This document shows, in pieces, positions 17,746-27,215 of a stretch of DNA of 64,000 nt. Origin of the DNA: Alphaproteobacteria bacterium (GTDB lineage: Bacteria; Pseudomonadota; Alphaproteobacteria; Bin95). Location: the NCBI GenBank assembly GCA_022822125.1, contig JAJECF010000199.1, positions 3,390-67,389 of the forward strand. The letters are read 5' to 3'. Made by a program: the position numbers and the translations under genes. Each line of letters opens with the position of its first letter. Position 1 is the first letter of the stretch. Under the pieces are notes generated by a model that did not search any database, was not told where the DNA came from, and saw only the letters and a list, made by a program, of their open reading frames with translations.

Positions 17746-18225
17746 TTACGGCCCGCCGCATGCGCCCCAGACTTCATCGCTCTTCAGCCAGCCTTTGTGG
17801 CCTTTCGTCGAAACTTCGCACCAGCGGCCCTGTCGTTCGAGCACCGCAACCACCACTTTCGGCTCCAGCACGGCCACGCCGCGCGCGTCCGGTTCCGGCG
17901 CGCGCCTGAGGACACGCTTCGCGCCGGTCACGATGGCGCGGGGCCAGTCGGCCAGCAGGTGCGCGCTCATCCAGCCCGTATCGCCCTCGGGATCTTCGAT
18001 CTTCCGCCAGTGGAAATGCTCCTTGACGATGAGCACCGGCAGGCCCCGCTCTTCATATCTCCATAACACGGGATAGTTCGTGCTCGGCCCGACGCGGAGA
18101 TTGGCTTCCGTCGCGCGGATCGCCGCATAGCGCGGCAGGGGCAGGCCGGTGAGCCTTTCGCTGGCCGCCGAGGCGAGGCTGCACAGGCACAGAAGCGCCG
18201 CGCCGCCGACCCTCAGCGCCGTCAT
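17746..18225 (-). CDS. Exported protein with two bacterial SH3 domains
   Basis: The 159-residue product has a signal peptide (LLCLCSLASA) and then two SH3-like repeats. The first is at about residues 38-90 (ANLRVGPSTNYPVLWRY ... TGWMSAHLL) and the second at about residues 105-155 (VLRRAPEPDARGVAVLEP ... KGWLKSDEVWG). Such proteins sit in the periplasm and probably bind peptidoglycan. The ATG overlaps the MFS transporter stop (ATGA), so translation is coupled, though there is no obvious functional link. Confidence 0.85.
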   Translation of the reverse strand: MTALRVGGAALLCLCSLASAASERLTGLPLPRYAAIRATEANLRVGPSTNYPVLWRYEERGLPVLIVKEHFHWRKIEDPEGDTGWMSAHLLADWPRAIVTGAKRVLRRAPEPDARGVAVLEPKVVVAVLERQGRWCEVSTKGHKGWLKSDEVWGACGGP

Positions 18226-19433
18226 CGCCTGGCCTCCGGCCAGACGAGCAGCGCCAGCGCCAGCATGACCAGCCCTTCGACGGCGATGACGGTGACGGCC
18301 GTATGGGCGCCCAGCCATTCCGCGAGCAGGCCCATATGCAGGAAGCCGATCGGCCCCGTGCCGATGCAAATGGTCAGCGCGCCCATGGCGCGGTTGCGCA
18401 TCTCCGGACTCGCGCCGAGATAGGTCAGGGTCGCTTGCATGGTCGCGAAACATGCGCCTCCGATGCCGGCCGCGACCAGAATTGTGCCAGAAAGCAGGAA
18501 CCAGGGCGAGGCCGCGAATATGATGGCGGACAGCATGTAGGACGCGACGCCGAAGACATAGATGCGCCGGAACCAGACGGCGCGGCCGAACCAGGCGATG
18601 CCGAGCGCGCCGAGCAGGGCCCCCAGCCCCTCGGCGCTCTGCAGCACGCCCACCGGGAATGCGGTGAGGCCGAGCGCTTCCTTCCCGATCACCGGCACCA
18701 TCGAGGTCATCGGGAAGCCCCAGATATTGTAAATGACGGTGACCGCCAGCGTGGCGACCAGCGGGCGGTTGGTGCGGATGTAACGGAAGCCGTCGCGAAG
18801 CGCGGTCAACACGCCGGCTGGCGGGGCGCCGGTCCGGCTGTCCGTCCCGACATATACGCGCGCCATGAGCAGCAGCGAGAGGAGGTTGAGGACGGCGCCC
18901 GTGAAGAAGGCCCCGGAAATGCCGATGCCCTCCAGCAGCGCCCCGCCCGCCAGAGGGCCGAGCATCCGGGTGGCGTTGTTGGTGGCGGTGTCGAACCCCA
19001 TCGCCTGGGCGACCCGCCCGTCGCCGGCGATATCGCCCAGCATCGTGCGCCGGAGCGGCATTTCGCCCGCCCAGACCATGCCGTTCAGAAAGGCGCCCGC
19101 CGCGACATGCCACACCTCCAGCACACCGAGCGCGGCCAGAAGGCCCAGCAACGTCGAATTCGCGGCAAGCACGCCGAGACCCGCGATCACCAGGGCCTTG
19201 CGATCAAACCGCTCGGCCAGAGAGCCGGCGAGCGCGCCGAACAGCATCAGCGGCAGGAACCGCAGCACGAACATCAGCGTCACATCGAAGGCCGACCCGG
19301 TGCGGTCGAACACCCACACGCCAACCGCCAGAATCTCCAGCCAGCGGTTCACATTGGAGAGCGCGCCGGAAACCCAGACGCGCCGGAACGCTACATTGCC
19401 GATGAGCGCGAAGGGACTTATGGTGCTGGCCAT
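18222..19433 (-). CDS. MFS transporter
   Basis: A 403-residue, 12-helix major facilitator. The N-terminal SPFALIGNVAFRRVWVSGALSNVNRWLE, the loop LAERFDRKALVI between helices 2 and 3, and the pattern of the second half match the MFS_3/enterobactin-exporter-like group. The substrate is unknown. Downstream is the SH3-domain gene, coupled by an ATGA overlap; upstream it is divergent from the PHA depolymerase gene across a 98-bp gap. Confidence 0.85.
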   Translation of the reverse strand: MASTISPFALIGNVAFRRVWVSGALSNVNRWLEILAVGVWVFDRTGSAFDVTLMFVLRFLPLMLFGALAGSLAERFDRKALVIAGLGVLAANSTLLGLLAALGVLEVWHVAAGAFLNGMVWAGEMPLRRTMLGDIAGDGRVAQAMGFDTATNNATRMLGPLAGGALLEGIGISGAFFTGAVLNLLSLLLMARVYVGTDSRTGAPPAGVLTALRDGFRYIRTNRPLVATLAVTVIYNIWGFPMTSMVPVIGKEALGLTAFPVGVLQSAEGLGALLGALGIAWFGRAVWFRRIYVFGVASYMLSAIIFAASPWFLLSGTILVAAGIGGACFATMQATLTYLGASPEMRNRAMGALTICIGTGPIGFLHMGLLAEWLGAHTAVTVIAVEGLVMLALALLVWPEARR

Positions 19434-19531
19434 AGGTTATGCAAACCCCACCCGTGTCCGGGGCGCAATCCCGAAAGCCGTTCCGGCCGCCGGATTGCGG
19501 GCGCTCCCTGCCCGTAAGTGGAAAGGCCGAC

Positions 19532-20752
19532 ATGCTGTACGCGCTTCACGAGATGCAGCGCATCGCCTGGGCGCCGGCCCGCATGATGGCCGAGGCCGGA
19601 CGGCAGGCAGCGTCGAATCCGTTCCTTCCGATGTCCTGGCACCCGGCCGGGCGCGCCCTCGGCGCGGCCTGCGAATTGTTCGAGCGCGCGAGCCGCAAGC
19701 ATGGCAAGCCGGAGTTCGGCATTCGCGAGGTCGTCGGAAACGACGGCCGCAGATCGGTCGTTCGGGAAGAGGTCATCGTTTCGGAGCCTTTCTGCGACCT
19801 CCTGCATTTCAGGCGCGAAGGCCGGACGGGAGACCCGGCGGTGCTGGTTGTGGCGCCGCTTTCCGGCCATTTCGCCACCCTGCTCCGCGACACGGTGCGC
19901 GGCCTGCTTGCAGAGCACGACGTCTATATCACCGACTGGCAGGACGCCCGGCAGGTGCCGGCCGGCCGGGGCCCGTTCACGCTTGACGACTATATCGACA
20001 CGCTGCTGGCGTTTCTCGGGCGGCTCGGGCCGGAGGTGCATCTCATCGCCGTTTGCCAGCCCTCCGTGCCTGCGCTTGCGGCGACGGCGCTGCTCGCCGC
20101 CGCCGGGAAGGCCGGGCCGCGTTCGCTCGTGCTGATGGGCGGGCCGGTGGACACCCGCGTCGGCATCACCAGGGTGAACGAGTTCGCCAAGTCGCACAGC
20201 CGGCGCTGGTTCGAGCAGATGCTGATCCAGACCGTGCCGCTGCCCTATCCGGGCTTCGGGCGGCGGGTCTATCCGGGTTTCATGCAGCTCTCCGGCTTCA
20301 TGGGCATGAATCTCGACCGGCATGTGGGCGCTCATCTGCGCATGTTCGAGCATCTGGTAGCGGGGGATGGCGAGGGCGCGGAGGCCCATCGCCGGTTTTA
20401 CGACGAATATCTGGCCGTCATGGACATGCCGGCGGAATACTTCCTGGAGACGGTAGAACGGGTTTTCCAGAAGCACCACCTGCCGCGCGGCCTGTTTACG
20501 CATCGCGGCGCGCCGGTCGATACCGCGGCGATACGCGACACCGCTCTGATGACCGTCGAGGGCGAACGCGACGACATCTCGGGCGTCGGGCAGACGGAAG
20601 CGGCCCACCGGATTTGCCCGAACGTGCCGGTGGAGCGGCGCCGCCACCGCCTGCAGGCGGGAGTCGGCCATTACGGCATATTCAACGGGCGGCGATGGCG
20701 GAACGAAATCCTGCCCGACATCGCCGCTTTCATTCGCGCCGCCCGAAGCTGA
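19532..20752 (+). CDS. phaZ: Intracellular polyhydroxyalkanoate depolymerase PhaZ
   Basis: The 406-residue product matches the intracellular PHA depolymerase family: an N-terminal MLYALHEMQRIAWAPARMMAE, VVAPLSGHFATLLRDTVRG, the D-containing YITDWQDARQVP and the C-terminal GVGHYGIFNGRRWR. The nucleophile region LIAVCQPS has C175 where other hydrolases have Ser, as in the Ralstonia PhaZ1 type, with His in the GHYG motif. It degrades stored PHA granules. ATG 19532 has GGAAAGG upstream; the longer frame from 19439 lacks family residues. It precedes a DapA-family aldolase by 14 bp. Confidence 0.93.
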   Translation: MLYALHEMQRIAWAPARMMAEAGRQAASNPFLPMSWHPAGRALGAACELFERASRKHGKPEFGIREVVGNDGRRSVVREEVIVSEPFCDLLHFRREGRTGDPAVLVVAPLSGHFATLLRDTVRGLLAEHDVYITDWQDARQVPAGRGPFTLDDYIDTLLAFLGRLGPEVHLIAVCQPSVPALAATALLAAAGKAGPRSLVLMGGPVDTRVGITRVNEFAKSHSRRWFEQMLIQTVPLPYPGFGRRVYPGFMQLSGFMGMNLDRHVGAHLRMFEHLVAGDGEGAEAHRRFYDEYLAVMDMPAEYFLETVERVFQKHHLPRGLFTHRGAPVDTAAIRDTALMTVEGERDDISGVGQTEAAHRICPNVPVERRRHRLQAGVGHYGIFNGRRWRNEILPDIAAFIRAARS

Positions 20753-20766
20753 GGAGGCCGGGACAG

Positions 20767-21690
20767 ATGAACGAAATCCTGCGCGCGGACGGGCCGCGCG
20801 GCGTTGCGGTGGCGACCCTGACGCCGATGACCGCCGAGCTTGAGCCCGATATCGGCCGGTTTACGGCGCATTGCCGCCGGATGCTGGACCGGGGGGCCGA
20901 CCTGCTGGCGGTCCTCGGCACGACGGGCGAAGCGAATTCGTTGGGCGTCGATGAGAAATTGCGCCTTCTGGATGCGCTCGGCGACTCCGACATTCCGGGG
21001 GAAACCCTGCTGCCCGGCACCGGGACCTGCTCGATCGCCGATACGGCGATCCTGACGCGGAAGGCGCTGGAGATCGGCGCCGCCGGCGTCGTCATGCTGC
21101 CGCCCTTCTACTACAAGGGCGTGTCGGACGCCGGGCTGCATGCCGCCTATGAGGAGGTCATCCAGCGCGTCGGGGACGCCCGGCTCAGGATCTATTTCTA
21201 CAACTTCCCTTTCAATTCGGGCGTGCCGATTTCGCACGGCCTGATCGAAGGCCTGCTGGCGGTCTATCCGGGCACGATAGCGGGCATCAAGGACAGTTCC
21301 GGCGATCTCGACAACATGCTGGCGATGTGCCGGCGCTTCCCCGGTTTCGGCGTGTTCGCGGGCTCGGAGCAGTTCCTGCTGCCCGTGCTGGAGGCGGGCG
21401 GCGCCGGCTGCATCTCCGCTACGGCGAATGTCACCATAAGCCTCTGCGCCGAAGTACTGGCCGCAGCGAGGGCGGGCGCGGATGCCGGCGCCCTTCAGGA
21501 ACGGCTGTCCGCCTGGCGCCTGGCGATCCAGTCGCAGCCGCTGATCCCTGCGCTCAAGGCGATTCTGGCCCGGGGCGCGGGCGGCGATGAGTGGCTGGCG
21601 CTCCGGCCGCCGCTGACCGCCCTGGATGCGGCGTCCGGCGCCGCGCTGGACGAGGCGCTCGATGCGGCCGGCTTTCGCGCGGCGGCTTGA
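20767..21690 (+). CDS. Dihydrodipicolinate synthase/N-acetylneuraminate lyase family aldolase
   Basis: A 307-residue class I aldolase with a GAGGAGG site 9 nt before ATG 20767. It has the substrate-carboxylate loop G51-T-T-G-E55, Y145 in YFYNFP and the Schiff-base lysine K175 in AGIKDSSGD. The family cleaves or condenses pyruvate with aldehydes. Since many members act in sugar-acid or aromatic catabolism and there are no other lysine genes here, it is probably not DapA itself. A Bug-type binding protein follows, which often carries carboxylates. Confidence 0.88.
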   Translation: MNEILRADGPRGVAVATLTPMTAELEPDIGRFTAHCRRMLDRGADLLAVLGTTGEANSLGVDEKLRLLDALGDSDIPGETLLPGTGTCSIADTAILTRKALEIGAAGVVMLPPFYYKGVSDAGLHAAYEEVIQRVGDARLRIYFYNFPFNSGVPISHGLIEGLLAVYPGTIAGIKDSSGDLDNMLAMCRRFPGFGVFAGSEQFLLPVLEAGGAGCISATANVTISLCAEVLAAARAGADAGALQERLSAWRLAIQSQPLIPALKAILARGAGGDEWLALRPPLTALDAASGAALDEALDAAGFRAAA

Positions 21691-21765
21691 GGGGTGTGGC
21701 GGGGCCTTTGGCGGCTTGCCGGTCTGCGACAATTTGTGCTAGGAGGAACGCGGTTTCCGGCGGAG

Positions 21766-22722
21766 ATGCGCGTGCCCCTCAAAGGCCTTCTGCTTTGTCT
21801 CGCCGCCGCCCTGGCGGCAGTGCTGCCGGGGCCGGTCCATGCCGACGACGCCTATCCGAGCCGAACGGTCGAATGGGTCGTTCCGTTCGGACCGGGCGGC
21901 GGGTCGGACCGCTGGGCGCGTATCATGTCATCCGCCGCCATCGACGCTTTCGGCCAGGCATGGCATGTGCGGAACCGGGGCGGCGAGGAAGGCCGTCTCG
22001 GCTGGCGCTACATGCTCGACCGGCCCGCTGACGGCTACACCATCCTGCAGGGCAGCATGACGCCGAGCGTTGCGGCGCTCAGGGATCCGGACACGGGCTT
22101 CCGGCCGGACGATGTGAAAATCGCGGCGTTCATCTCGTCGATCAAGACGCATCTGGTCGCTTTGCCGGACTCCGGTTTCGACAGCTGGGACAAGCTGGCG
22201 GCCCGCCCGCCGTCCGCCGCGCCGGCGCGAATCGGCGGAACGCCCGCAGTGCTGCTGGCCGCCGCCACCGGCCTGGACCGGCTCGGCGTCCCCGCCGCGC
22301 TGCACAGCTATTCCGGAACGGGCGAGGCCGTATCGGCACTCATGTCGGGTCAGGTGGACCTGGCGGTCGTGAGCACTTCGACGGTATTTTCGCTTGTCGG
22401 ACGGGCATCCGCCGTTATCAATCTCGGCGCGCGCGACAATACGCCGGCGATCAAGGAAAAACTCGGCGACGTGCCGTGGATCGGCGCGCTCGGGGCGGTC
22501 GGCGTCGGCGTTCCGCGCTGGGTAGGCGTTCATCCGGAGACGCCGGACGACGTTGTGGAGCGAATCTCCGACGGCGTCGGCAAGGTTCTGGCCGACAAGT
22601 CCGTCATCAAGCTGTTGGCCCGGCTCGGCGAGGAAATCCACTATCTGCCGCGCGATGCCGCCGCCGCCGCCTATGAAGAGCTGCTGGAGCGCATGAACGA
22701 CCTTCTGGACCGGATGCCGTAA
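21766..22722 (+). CDS. Bug/TctC-family tripartite tricarboxylate-type binding protein
   Basis: A 318-residue periplasmic solute-binding protein. Its signal peptide (LLLCLAAALAAVLPGPVHA) is followed by YPSRTVEWVVPFGPGGGSDRWAR, the Bug family start, and the later segments KIAAFISSI and WVGVHPETPDDVVERI fit the fold. Such proteins bind carboxylates and often work with TctA/TctB membrane proteins, which are absent from this window, so it may be an orphan. ATG 21766 is chosen over 21694 because the extra residues precede the signal peptide. Confidence 0.87.
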   Translation: MRVPLKGLLLCLAAALAAVLPGPVHADDAYPSRTVEWVVPFGPGGGSDRWARIMSSAAIDAFGQAWHVRNRGGEEGRLGWRYMLDRPADGYTILQGSMTPSVAALRDPDTGFRPDDVKIAAFISSIKTHLVALPDSGFDSWDKLAARPPSAAPARIGGTPAVLLAAATGLDRLGVPAALHSYSGTGEAVSALMSGQVDLAVVSTSTVFSLVGRASAVINLGARDNTPAIKEKLGDVPWIGALGAVGVGVPRWVGVHPETPDDVVERISDGVGKVLADKSVIKLLARLGEEIHYLPRDAAAAAYEELLERMNDLLDRMP

Positions 22723-22782
22723 CCGGAAGACTGCGTCTTCACGCTATGGCGGCGGCGGCGGGTTTCCGTTAGCATCCACGGC

Positions 22783-23217
22783 ATGGCCGGATCGGTGCAA
22801 ATCCCGCTCGCAGCCGACCTCGACGAGTTGTCTCGTCTGGCGGAGGTTGTGGAGGATTTCGGCGAGGCGAATGATTTGCCGCCCGGCGCGGTGTTCAAGC
22901 TTAATCTGTGTTTTGACGAATTGATTACCAACGCCATTTCCTACGGTTTCGATACGCCCGGGGAGGCGTCGCTTTCCGTGGCTCTGGCGGTCAGGGACGG
23001 CTCCGTGGTCGCGGTAATTCGCGATAACGGCCGACCCTTCGATCCGTTTACCGAAGCGCCAGAGGCCGATACATCCCTGCGCGTCGAGGACAGGCCTATC
23101 GGCGGCCTGGGCGTCTTGCTCGTGCGCGAGTCGATGGACGATTTTTCCTATGAGCGGCGCGACGGCGTGAATGTCGTGACGCTGAGCCTGAAACTGAACC
23201 AGACGGAGACCCCGTGA
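22783..23217 (+). CDS. RsbW-like ATP-binding protein (HATPase_c_2, anti-sigma type)
   Basis: The 144-residue product is a GHKL ATPase domain without a receiver or membrane part. It has the N-box FDELITNAISYGF (E46, N50), G1 DNGRPFDP at 81-88 and GGLGVLLVR at 107-115. This is the RsbW/SpoIIAB-type protein kinase of partner-switching systems, which phosphorylates a STAS antagonist. No STAS or sigma factor gene is seen nearby, so its partner is elsewhere. Its TGA overlaps the GTG of the following SDR gene. Confidence 0.85.
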   Translation: MAGSVQIPLAADLDELSRLAEVVEDFGEANDLPPGAVFKLNLCFDELITNAISYGFDTPGEASLSVALAVRDGSVVAVIRDNGRPFDPFTEAPEADTSLRVEDRPIGGLGVLLVRESMDDFSYERRDGVNVVTLSLKLNQTETP

Positions 23218-24059
23218 CAAACGAGGCCCGCCATTCGTTTTTCGACGAGTCGGCCGGTCGCGCTCCGGGACGCGGCCGGCTTGCCGGACGGCGCATTCTG
23301 GTCGTTGGCGGCGGGCAGCGGGAGATCGAGGACCCGGATCCGCCGGTTGGCAATGGCCGCGCTGCAGCCGTCCTATATGCGCGTGAAGGCGCGCATGTCG
23401 CCTGTGCGGATATCTCCGGCGAGGCGGCCGATGCCACGGTCAACGCGATTGCCGCCGAGGGCGGGCGGGCCTTCGCGATTGCCGCGGATGTCGCCGCCCC
23501 GGCCGAGGTCGAGGCGATGGTGGCGAAGGCGCAGGAGGGGCTCGGCGGCCTCGACGGGCTGATGCTGAATGTCGGCGTCAGCGGCCCGCCGCAGGGCCTT
23601 GCCGGCGAGTCTCCCGATGAATGGGACCGCGTGATGGCGATCAATTTGCGCAGCCACATGCTGACCTGCCGGGCGGCCCTGCCGGTGCTGGCTGACGGCT
23701 CCAGCATCGTGTTCGTCGCGTCCATTTCAGGCATGCGCCCCAACAGCCGCAAACCGTCTTACGACACCTCGAAGACGGCGTTGAAGGGGCTTTGCGGCCA
23801 TGTCGCGCAGGAAGGCCATGCGCGGGGGATCCGCGCCAATATCGTGGCTCCCGGCCTGATGGACACCGCGCTCGGGCGCGACGCCAGCCGCCGGCGCCCC
23901 GCACGGAACGTGGAGCCATTGCCCTTCGGCCGCCAGGGGACGGGTTGGGAGACCGCCTATGCACCGCTGTTCCTCATGTCGCGCGAGAGCGCCTATATCA
24001 CCGCCCAGACCCTGGTGGTCGATGGCGGCCTGATCGACCTTTGGTGGCGGCCCGGTTGA
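23214..24059 (+). CDS. SDR family oxidoreductase with an extended nucleotide-binding loop
   Basis: A 281-residue short-chain dehydrogenase. The catalytic set is N144, S170, Y183 and K187 (YDTSK). The usual TGxxxGxG loop is replaced by VVGGGQREIEDPDPPVGNG (residues 30-48), an insertion of about nine residues between the glycines, and D66 follows strand 2, suggesting NAD. The C-terminal FLMSRESAYITAQTLVVDGG is normal. GTG 23214 overlaps the RsbW-like gene's stop. The loop variant may be a subfamily trait; the substrate is unknown. Confidence 0.85.
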   Translation: MTNEARHSFFDESAGRAPGRGRLAGRRILVVGGGQREIEDPDPPVGNGRAAAVLYAREGAHVACADISGEAADATVNAIAAEGGRAFAIAADVAAPAEVEAMVAKAQEGLGGLDGLMLNVGVSGPPQGLAGESPDEWDRVMAINLRSHMLTCRAALPVLADGSSIVFVASISGMRPNSRKPSYDTSKTALKGLCGHVAQEGHARGIRANIVAPGLMDTALGRDASRRRPARNVEPLPFGRQGTGWETAYAPLFLMSRESAYITAQTLVVDGGLIDLWWRPG

Positions 24060-24136
24060 CGGCCGGCAATGCTGGAGCGCCGGCCCCGCGGGCTCTATAA
24101 GGCGCGCGCGGCGGGCGGGGCGCGGAAGGCGGAAGG

Positions 24137-25405
24137 ATGCTGGATCTCAGATGGATAAGGGAGAGCCCGGAGGCGCTCGACCGCGCCCTGGCGCGGCGCG
24201 GGGAGCCGCCGGCAGCGGCGCAGGTGGGCGCACTCGACGCCGAACGACGCGCCAGCCAGACCCGGTTCCAGGAATGCCGCCAGCGTCGCAATGCGCTGTC
24301 GCGCGAGATCGGGAAGGCCAAGGCGGCCGGTGAGCCGGCCGATGCGCTGATCGCGGAAGTCTCGCGCCTCAAGGATGAGGAGCGCAGCGCCGAGGAGGCC
24401 GAACGCAAGGCTGCCGCCGAACTGGACGCACTGCTCGAAGGCCTGCCGAACCCGCCGGGCGAGGATGTGCCGGACGGCGCAAGCGAAGCGGACAATGTAG
24501 AGCTCGGCCGGACCGGCGCGCCGGCCGAATTCAGCTTTGCGCCGAAGGATCATGTCGAGTTGGGCGAGGCGCTCGGCCTGATGGATTTCGAGCGCGCGGC
24601 GGTCCTCTCCGGAGCCCGGTTCGTGGTGTTGCGCGGGGCCCTGGCGCGGCTTGAGCGGGCGCTGGCGCAGTTCATGCTGGATACGCACACGGACGAGTTC
24701 GGCTATGAGGAGGTGTCGCCGCCGACGCTGGTGCGCAGCCCGGCGCTGTTCGGCACCGGCCAGCTGCCGAAATTCGAGCACGACCTGTTCGGAACCGGTA
24801 CCGGCCACTGGCTGATCCCGACGGGGGAAGTCCCGCTCACCAATCTGGCGGCGGGCCGTATTCTGGCGGAAGAGGAACTGCCGCTGCGCTTTACCGCCTT
24901 CACGCCGTGCTATCGCTCTGAGGCGGGTTCGGCCGGGCGTGACACGCGCGGCATGATCCGCCAGCACCAGTTCTACAAGGTCGAGCTGGTTTCCGTGGCC
25001 CATCCCGATGCTTCGGCTGAGGAGCATGAGCGGATGACGCTGGCGGCGGAAGCGATTCTCGCGCGTCTGGAGCTTCCCTGGCGCCGCGTCATGCTTTGCG
25101 CCGGGGACCTGGGCGCCGCCGCGCGGAAGACCTACGATCTGGAAGTATGGCTGCCGGGGCAGGGCGCCTATCGGGAAATATCGAGCTGCTCCAATTGCGG
25201 CGACTACCAGGCGCGCCGGATGAACGCGCGCTTCCGGCCGGCGGGAAGCAAGGCGACACGCTTCGTGCATACCCTGAACGGGTCCGGCCTCGCCGTCGGC
25301 CGCACGCTGATCGCCTTGCTGGAGAACGGCCAACAGCCGGACGGGTCGATTGTGCTGCCGCCGGCGATCCGACCCTATATGGGAGGCTGCGAGCGCCTTG
25401 AATAG
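24137..25405 (+). CDS. serS: Seryl-tRNA synthetase SerS
   Basis: This 422-residue enzyme charges tRNA-Ser. Residues 1-110 form the tRNA-binding coiled coil ([20 protein letters not shown] ... [16 protein letters not shown]). The class II core has motif 2 [18 protein letters not shown] and motif 3 [17 protein letters not shown], plus [19 protein letters not shown], a SerS signature. It heads the serS-pcm-nlpD run, which is a common alphaproteobacterial order (with surE in many species; not present here). Confidence 0.97.
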   Translation: MLDLRWIRESPEALDRALARRGEPPAAAQVGALDAERRASQTRFQECRQRRNALSREIGKAKAAGEPADALIAEVSRLKDEERSAEEAERKAAAELDALLEGLPNPPGEDVPDGASEADNVELGRTGAPAEFSFAPKDHVELGEALGLMDFERAAVLSGARFVVLRGALARLERALAQFMLDTHTDEFGYEEVSPPTLVRSPALFGTGQLPKFEHDLFGTGTGHWLIPTGEVPLTNLAAGRILAEEELPLRFTAFTPCYRSEAGSAGRDTRGMIRQHQFYKVELVSVAHPDASAEEHERMTLAAEAILARLELPWRRVMLCAGDLGAAARKTYDLEVWLPGQGAYREISSCSNCGDYQARRMNARFRPAGSKATRFVHTLNGSGLAVGRTLIALLENGQQPDGSIVLPPAIRPYMGGCERLE

Positions 25406-26102
25406 AAGACTTCGAGGCGCCGCGCCGGGAGGAGGCGCGCCCCCGACGCCGGGCGCCACGCGCGCGCGGATGCTGATGATGCTGCGCCGGTCGGGCGTTA
25501 TCGACGAGAAAGTGCTCGCAGCAATCGAACGCACGCCGCGGGACGCCTTCGTGCCGGCTATGTTTCGGGATCGGGCCTATGAGGACACGGCCCTGCCGAT
25601 CGGCAACGGACAGACCATCAGCCGTCCGAGCATCGTTGCCTTCATGACAGCCATGTTGTCGCCGGGGCCGCGCATGCGGGTGCTGGAGATTGGCACCGGA
25701 TCCGGCTACCAGGCAGCCGTGCTGACCTGGCTCTGCCGAAGGGTGTACACGATCGAGCGGCACCGGCCGCTGCTCTCGGAGGCGGAAGCCCGGTTCGAAC
25801 GGCTCGGGATCACCAACATCACGACGCGCTACGGAGACGGCGTGCGCGGCTGGCCCCGGGCCGGCCAATTCGATCGCATCCTGGTCACTGCAGCCGCCGA
25901 CGATGTGTCGAGTGTGCTGGTCGACCAGCTTGCCGAGGGCGGCCGGATGCTGGTTCCTATCCGCGAACATGACGGTGTTCAGCGGCTGGTTTGCCTGACC
26001 CGGACGGAGAAGGGCGTTGAGGTCGAAGCCTTGCGCCAGACATCCTTCGTGCCGCTGGTCGGCGCCTATGACGAACCAGCGCCGCAGGAGGCGGCGCAAT
26101 AG
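25398..26102 (+). CDS. pcm: Protein-L-isoaspartate O-methyltransferase
   Basis: Pcm methylates isoaspartyl residues with S-adenosylmethionine, starting repair of aged proteins. The product (234 residues from TTG 25398) has [28 protein letters not shown], the SAM motif [15 protein letters not shown] and the FDRILVTAA strand. The TTG overlaps the end of serS by 8 bp with GGGAGG 11 nt upstream; a start at ATG 25470 would remove the first helix and is possible. It ends 1 bp into the nlpD GTG. Confidence 0.9.
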   Translation: MNRRLRGAAPGGGAPPTPGATRARMLMMLRRSGVIDEKVLAAIERTPRDAFVPAMFRDRAYEDTALPIGNGQTISRPSIVAFMTAMLSPGPRMRVLEIGTGSGYQAAVLTWLCRRVYTIERHRPLLSEAEARFERLGITNITTRYGDGVRGWPRAGQFDRILVTAAADDVSSVLVDQLAEGGRMLVPIREHDGVQRLVCLTRTEKGVEVEALRQTSFVPLVGAYDEPAPQEAAQ

Positions 26103-27199
26103 TGCGGGCAGGCGCCCTGCTCACCCTGCTGCTGCTGTGCGCCTGCGGCTGGGTCGAAGTGGCCGACCCCGGCGGGGCGGGGGAGCGGCCCAGGGCTTCC
26201 GCGCCGCCGCAGGCTGTTCCGGACGACAGGCGGCTCCGGGTGCGAAAGGGCGACAGCGTCTATCTGATCTCGAGGCGCTACGGCATTCCGATGCGCGACA
26301 TCATCGAGCGCAACGGGCTGAGTGCGCCCTACCATCTGCGGGAGGGGCAAATGCTGGTCCTGCCCGAAACGCGCCAGCATGTCGTGGAGGCCGGCGATAC
26401 GGCTCTGTCGATCTCTCACCGCTACGATGTGTCGTTCGCGTCGCTGGTGCGCGCCAACGGGTTGAAGAAGCCCTATACGATTTACAGCGGGACTGTGCTG
26501 CGCATCCCCGGGCGGACCGAGCCGCTCCCCGAAGAGGTCGTGGCAGCGCCGGCTCCGAAATTGGCGCCGGGAACCGGCGGCGCGCCGCCGGTTCCCAGCC
26601 CGGCTCCGGCGGTGCGGGCGGAAACGCGGCGGGCGGGCGGCGCTGCGCCCCTGCCCCGGAGCGCGCCGGTCCCGGCATCTGCACCGCGCAGGGCGGCGGT
26701 GTCAGAATCTTCGTCTCGTCCGGCGCCGGTGGCTGGCGAAGCGAAACCCGCGCCGCGAACCGTGGCGAAGCCGCCGGCTGCGCCGGTCCAGACAGCCCTG
26801 AAGCCATTGCCGCCCCGCGCCGGACGGTTCCTGCGCCCCGTAACCGGCCGTGTCGTTTCGGACTTCGGGCCGCAGCCGGACGGCCTGCATAATGACGGGG
26901 TCAACATAGCGGCGCCGCGCGGCGCCGCCGTGCATTCGGCGGAGGCGGGGCGGGTGGCCTATGCCGGCAACGAGCTGCCGGGCTATGGAAACCTGCTGCT
27001 CATCAGGCACAGGGGCGGCTGGGTTTCCGCCTATGCCCATAATGAGCGCCTGCTGGTCGCGCGGGGCGACGAGGTCCGGCGCGGCCAGAGGATCGCCTTG
27101 GTCGGCAGCAGCGGCCGGGTGACGACCCCGCAGCTCCATTTCGAACTGAGGCGGCAGGGCCGGGCTGTCGATCCCGCCCCGCATCTGGACGGGGGTTGA
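26102..27199 (+). CDS. nlpD: NlpD-like LysM/M23 lipoprotein, active site degenerate
   Basis: A 365-residue probable lipoprotein (signal peptide with lipobox L-C-A-C near residue 15). Two LysM domains follow (about residues 42-85 and 88-131; VRKGDSVYLISRRYGIP and VEAGDTALSISHRYDV), then a Pro/Ala-rich linker (140-225) and a C-terminal M23 domain. The zinc site is not intact: the expected G-H-x-G-x-D reads LHNDGVNIA with Asn in place of Asp, and HLH reads QLHFEL. NlpD proteins of this form do not cut peptidoglycan but activate amidases at division, so a regulatory role is likely. GTG 26102 overlaps the pcm stop by one base. Confidence 0.9.
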   Translation: MRAGALLTLLLLCACGWVEVADPGGAGERPRASAPPQAVPDDRRLRVRKGDSVYLISRRYGIPMRDIIERNGLSAPYHLREGQMLVLPETRQHVVEAGDTALSISHRYDVSFASLVRANGLKKPYTIYSGTVLRIPGRTEPLPEEVVAAPAPKLAPGTGGAPPVPSPAPAVRAETRRAGGAAPLPRSAPVPASAPRRAAVSESSSRPAPVAGEAKPAPRTVAKPPAAPVQTALKPLPPRAGRFLRPVTGRVVSDFGPQPDGLHNDGVNIAAPRGAAVHSAEAGRVAYAGNELPGYGNLLLIRHRGGWVSAYAHNERLLVARGDEVRRGQRIALVGSSGRVTTPQLHFELRRQGRAVDPAPHLDGG

Positions 27200-27215
27200 G
27201 CGAAGACGGCCCGCC

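Noticed and set aside
20767..21690. Lysine-pathway DapA
   Set aside because: Family and active site match, but neighbours are a PHA depolymerase and a carboxylate binding protein; no other lysine gene is here.
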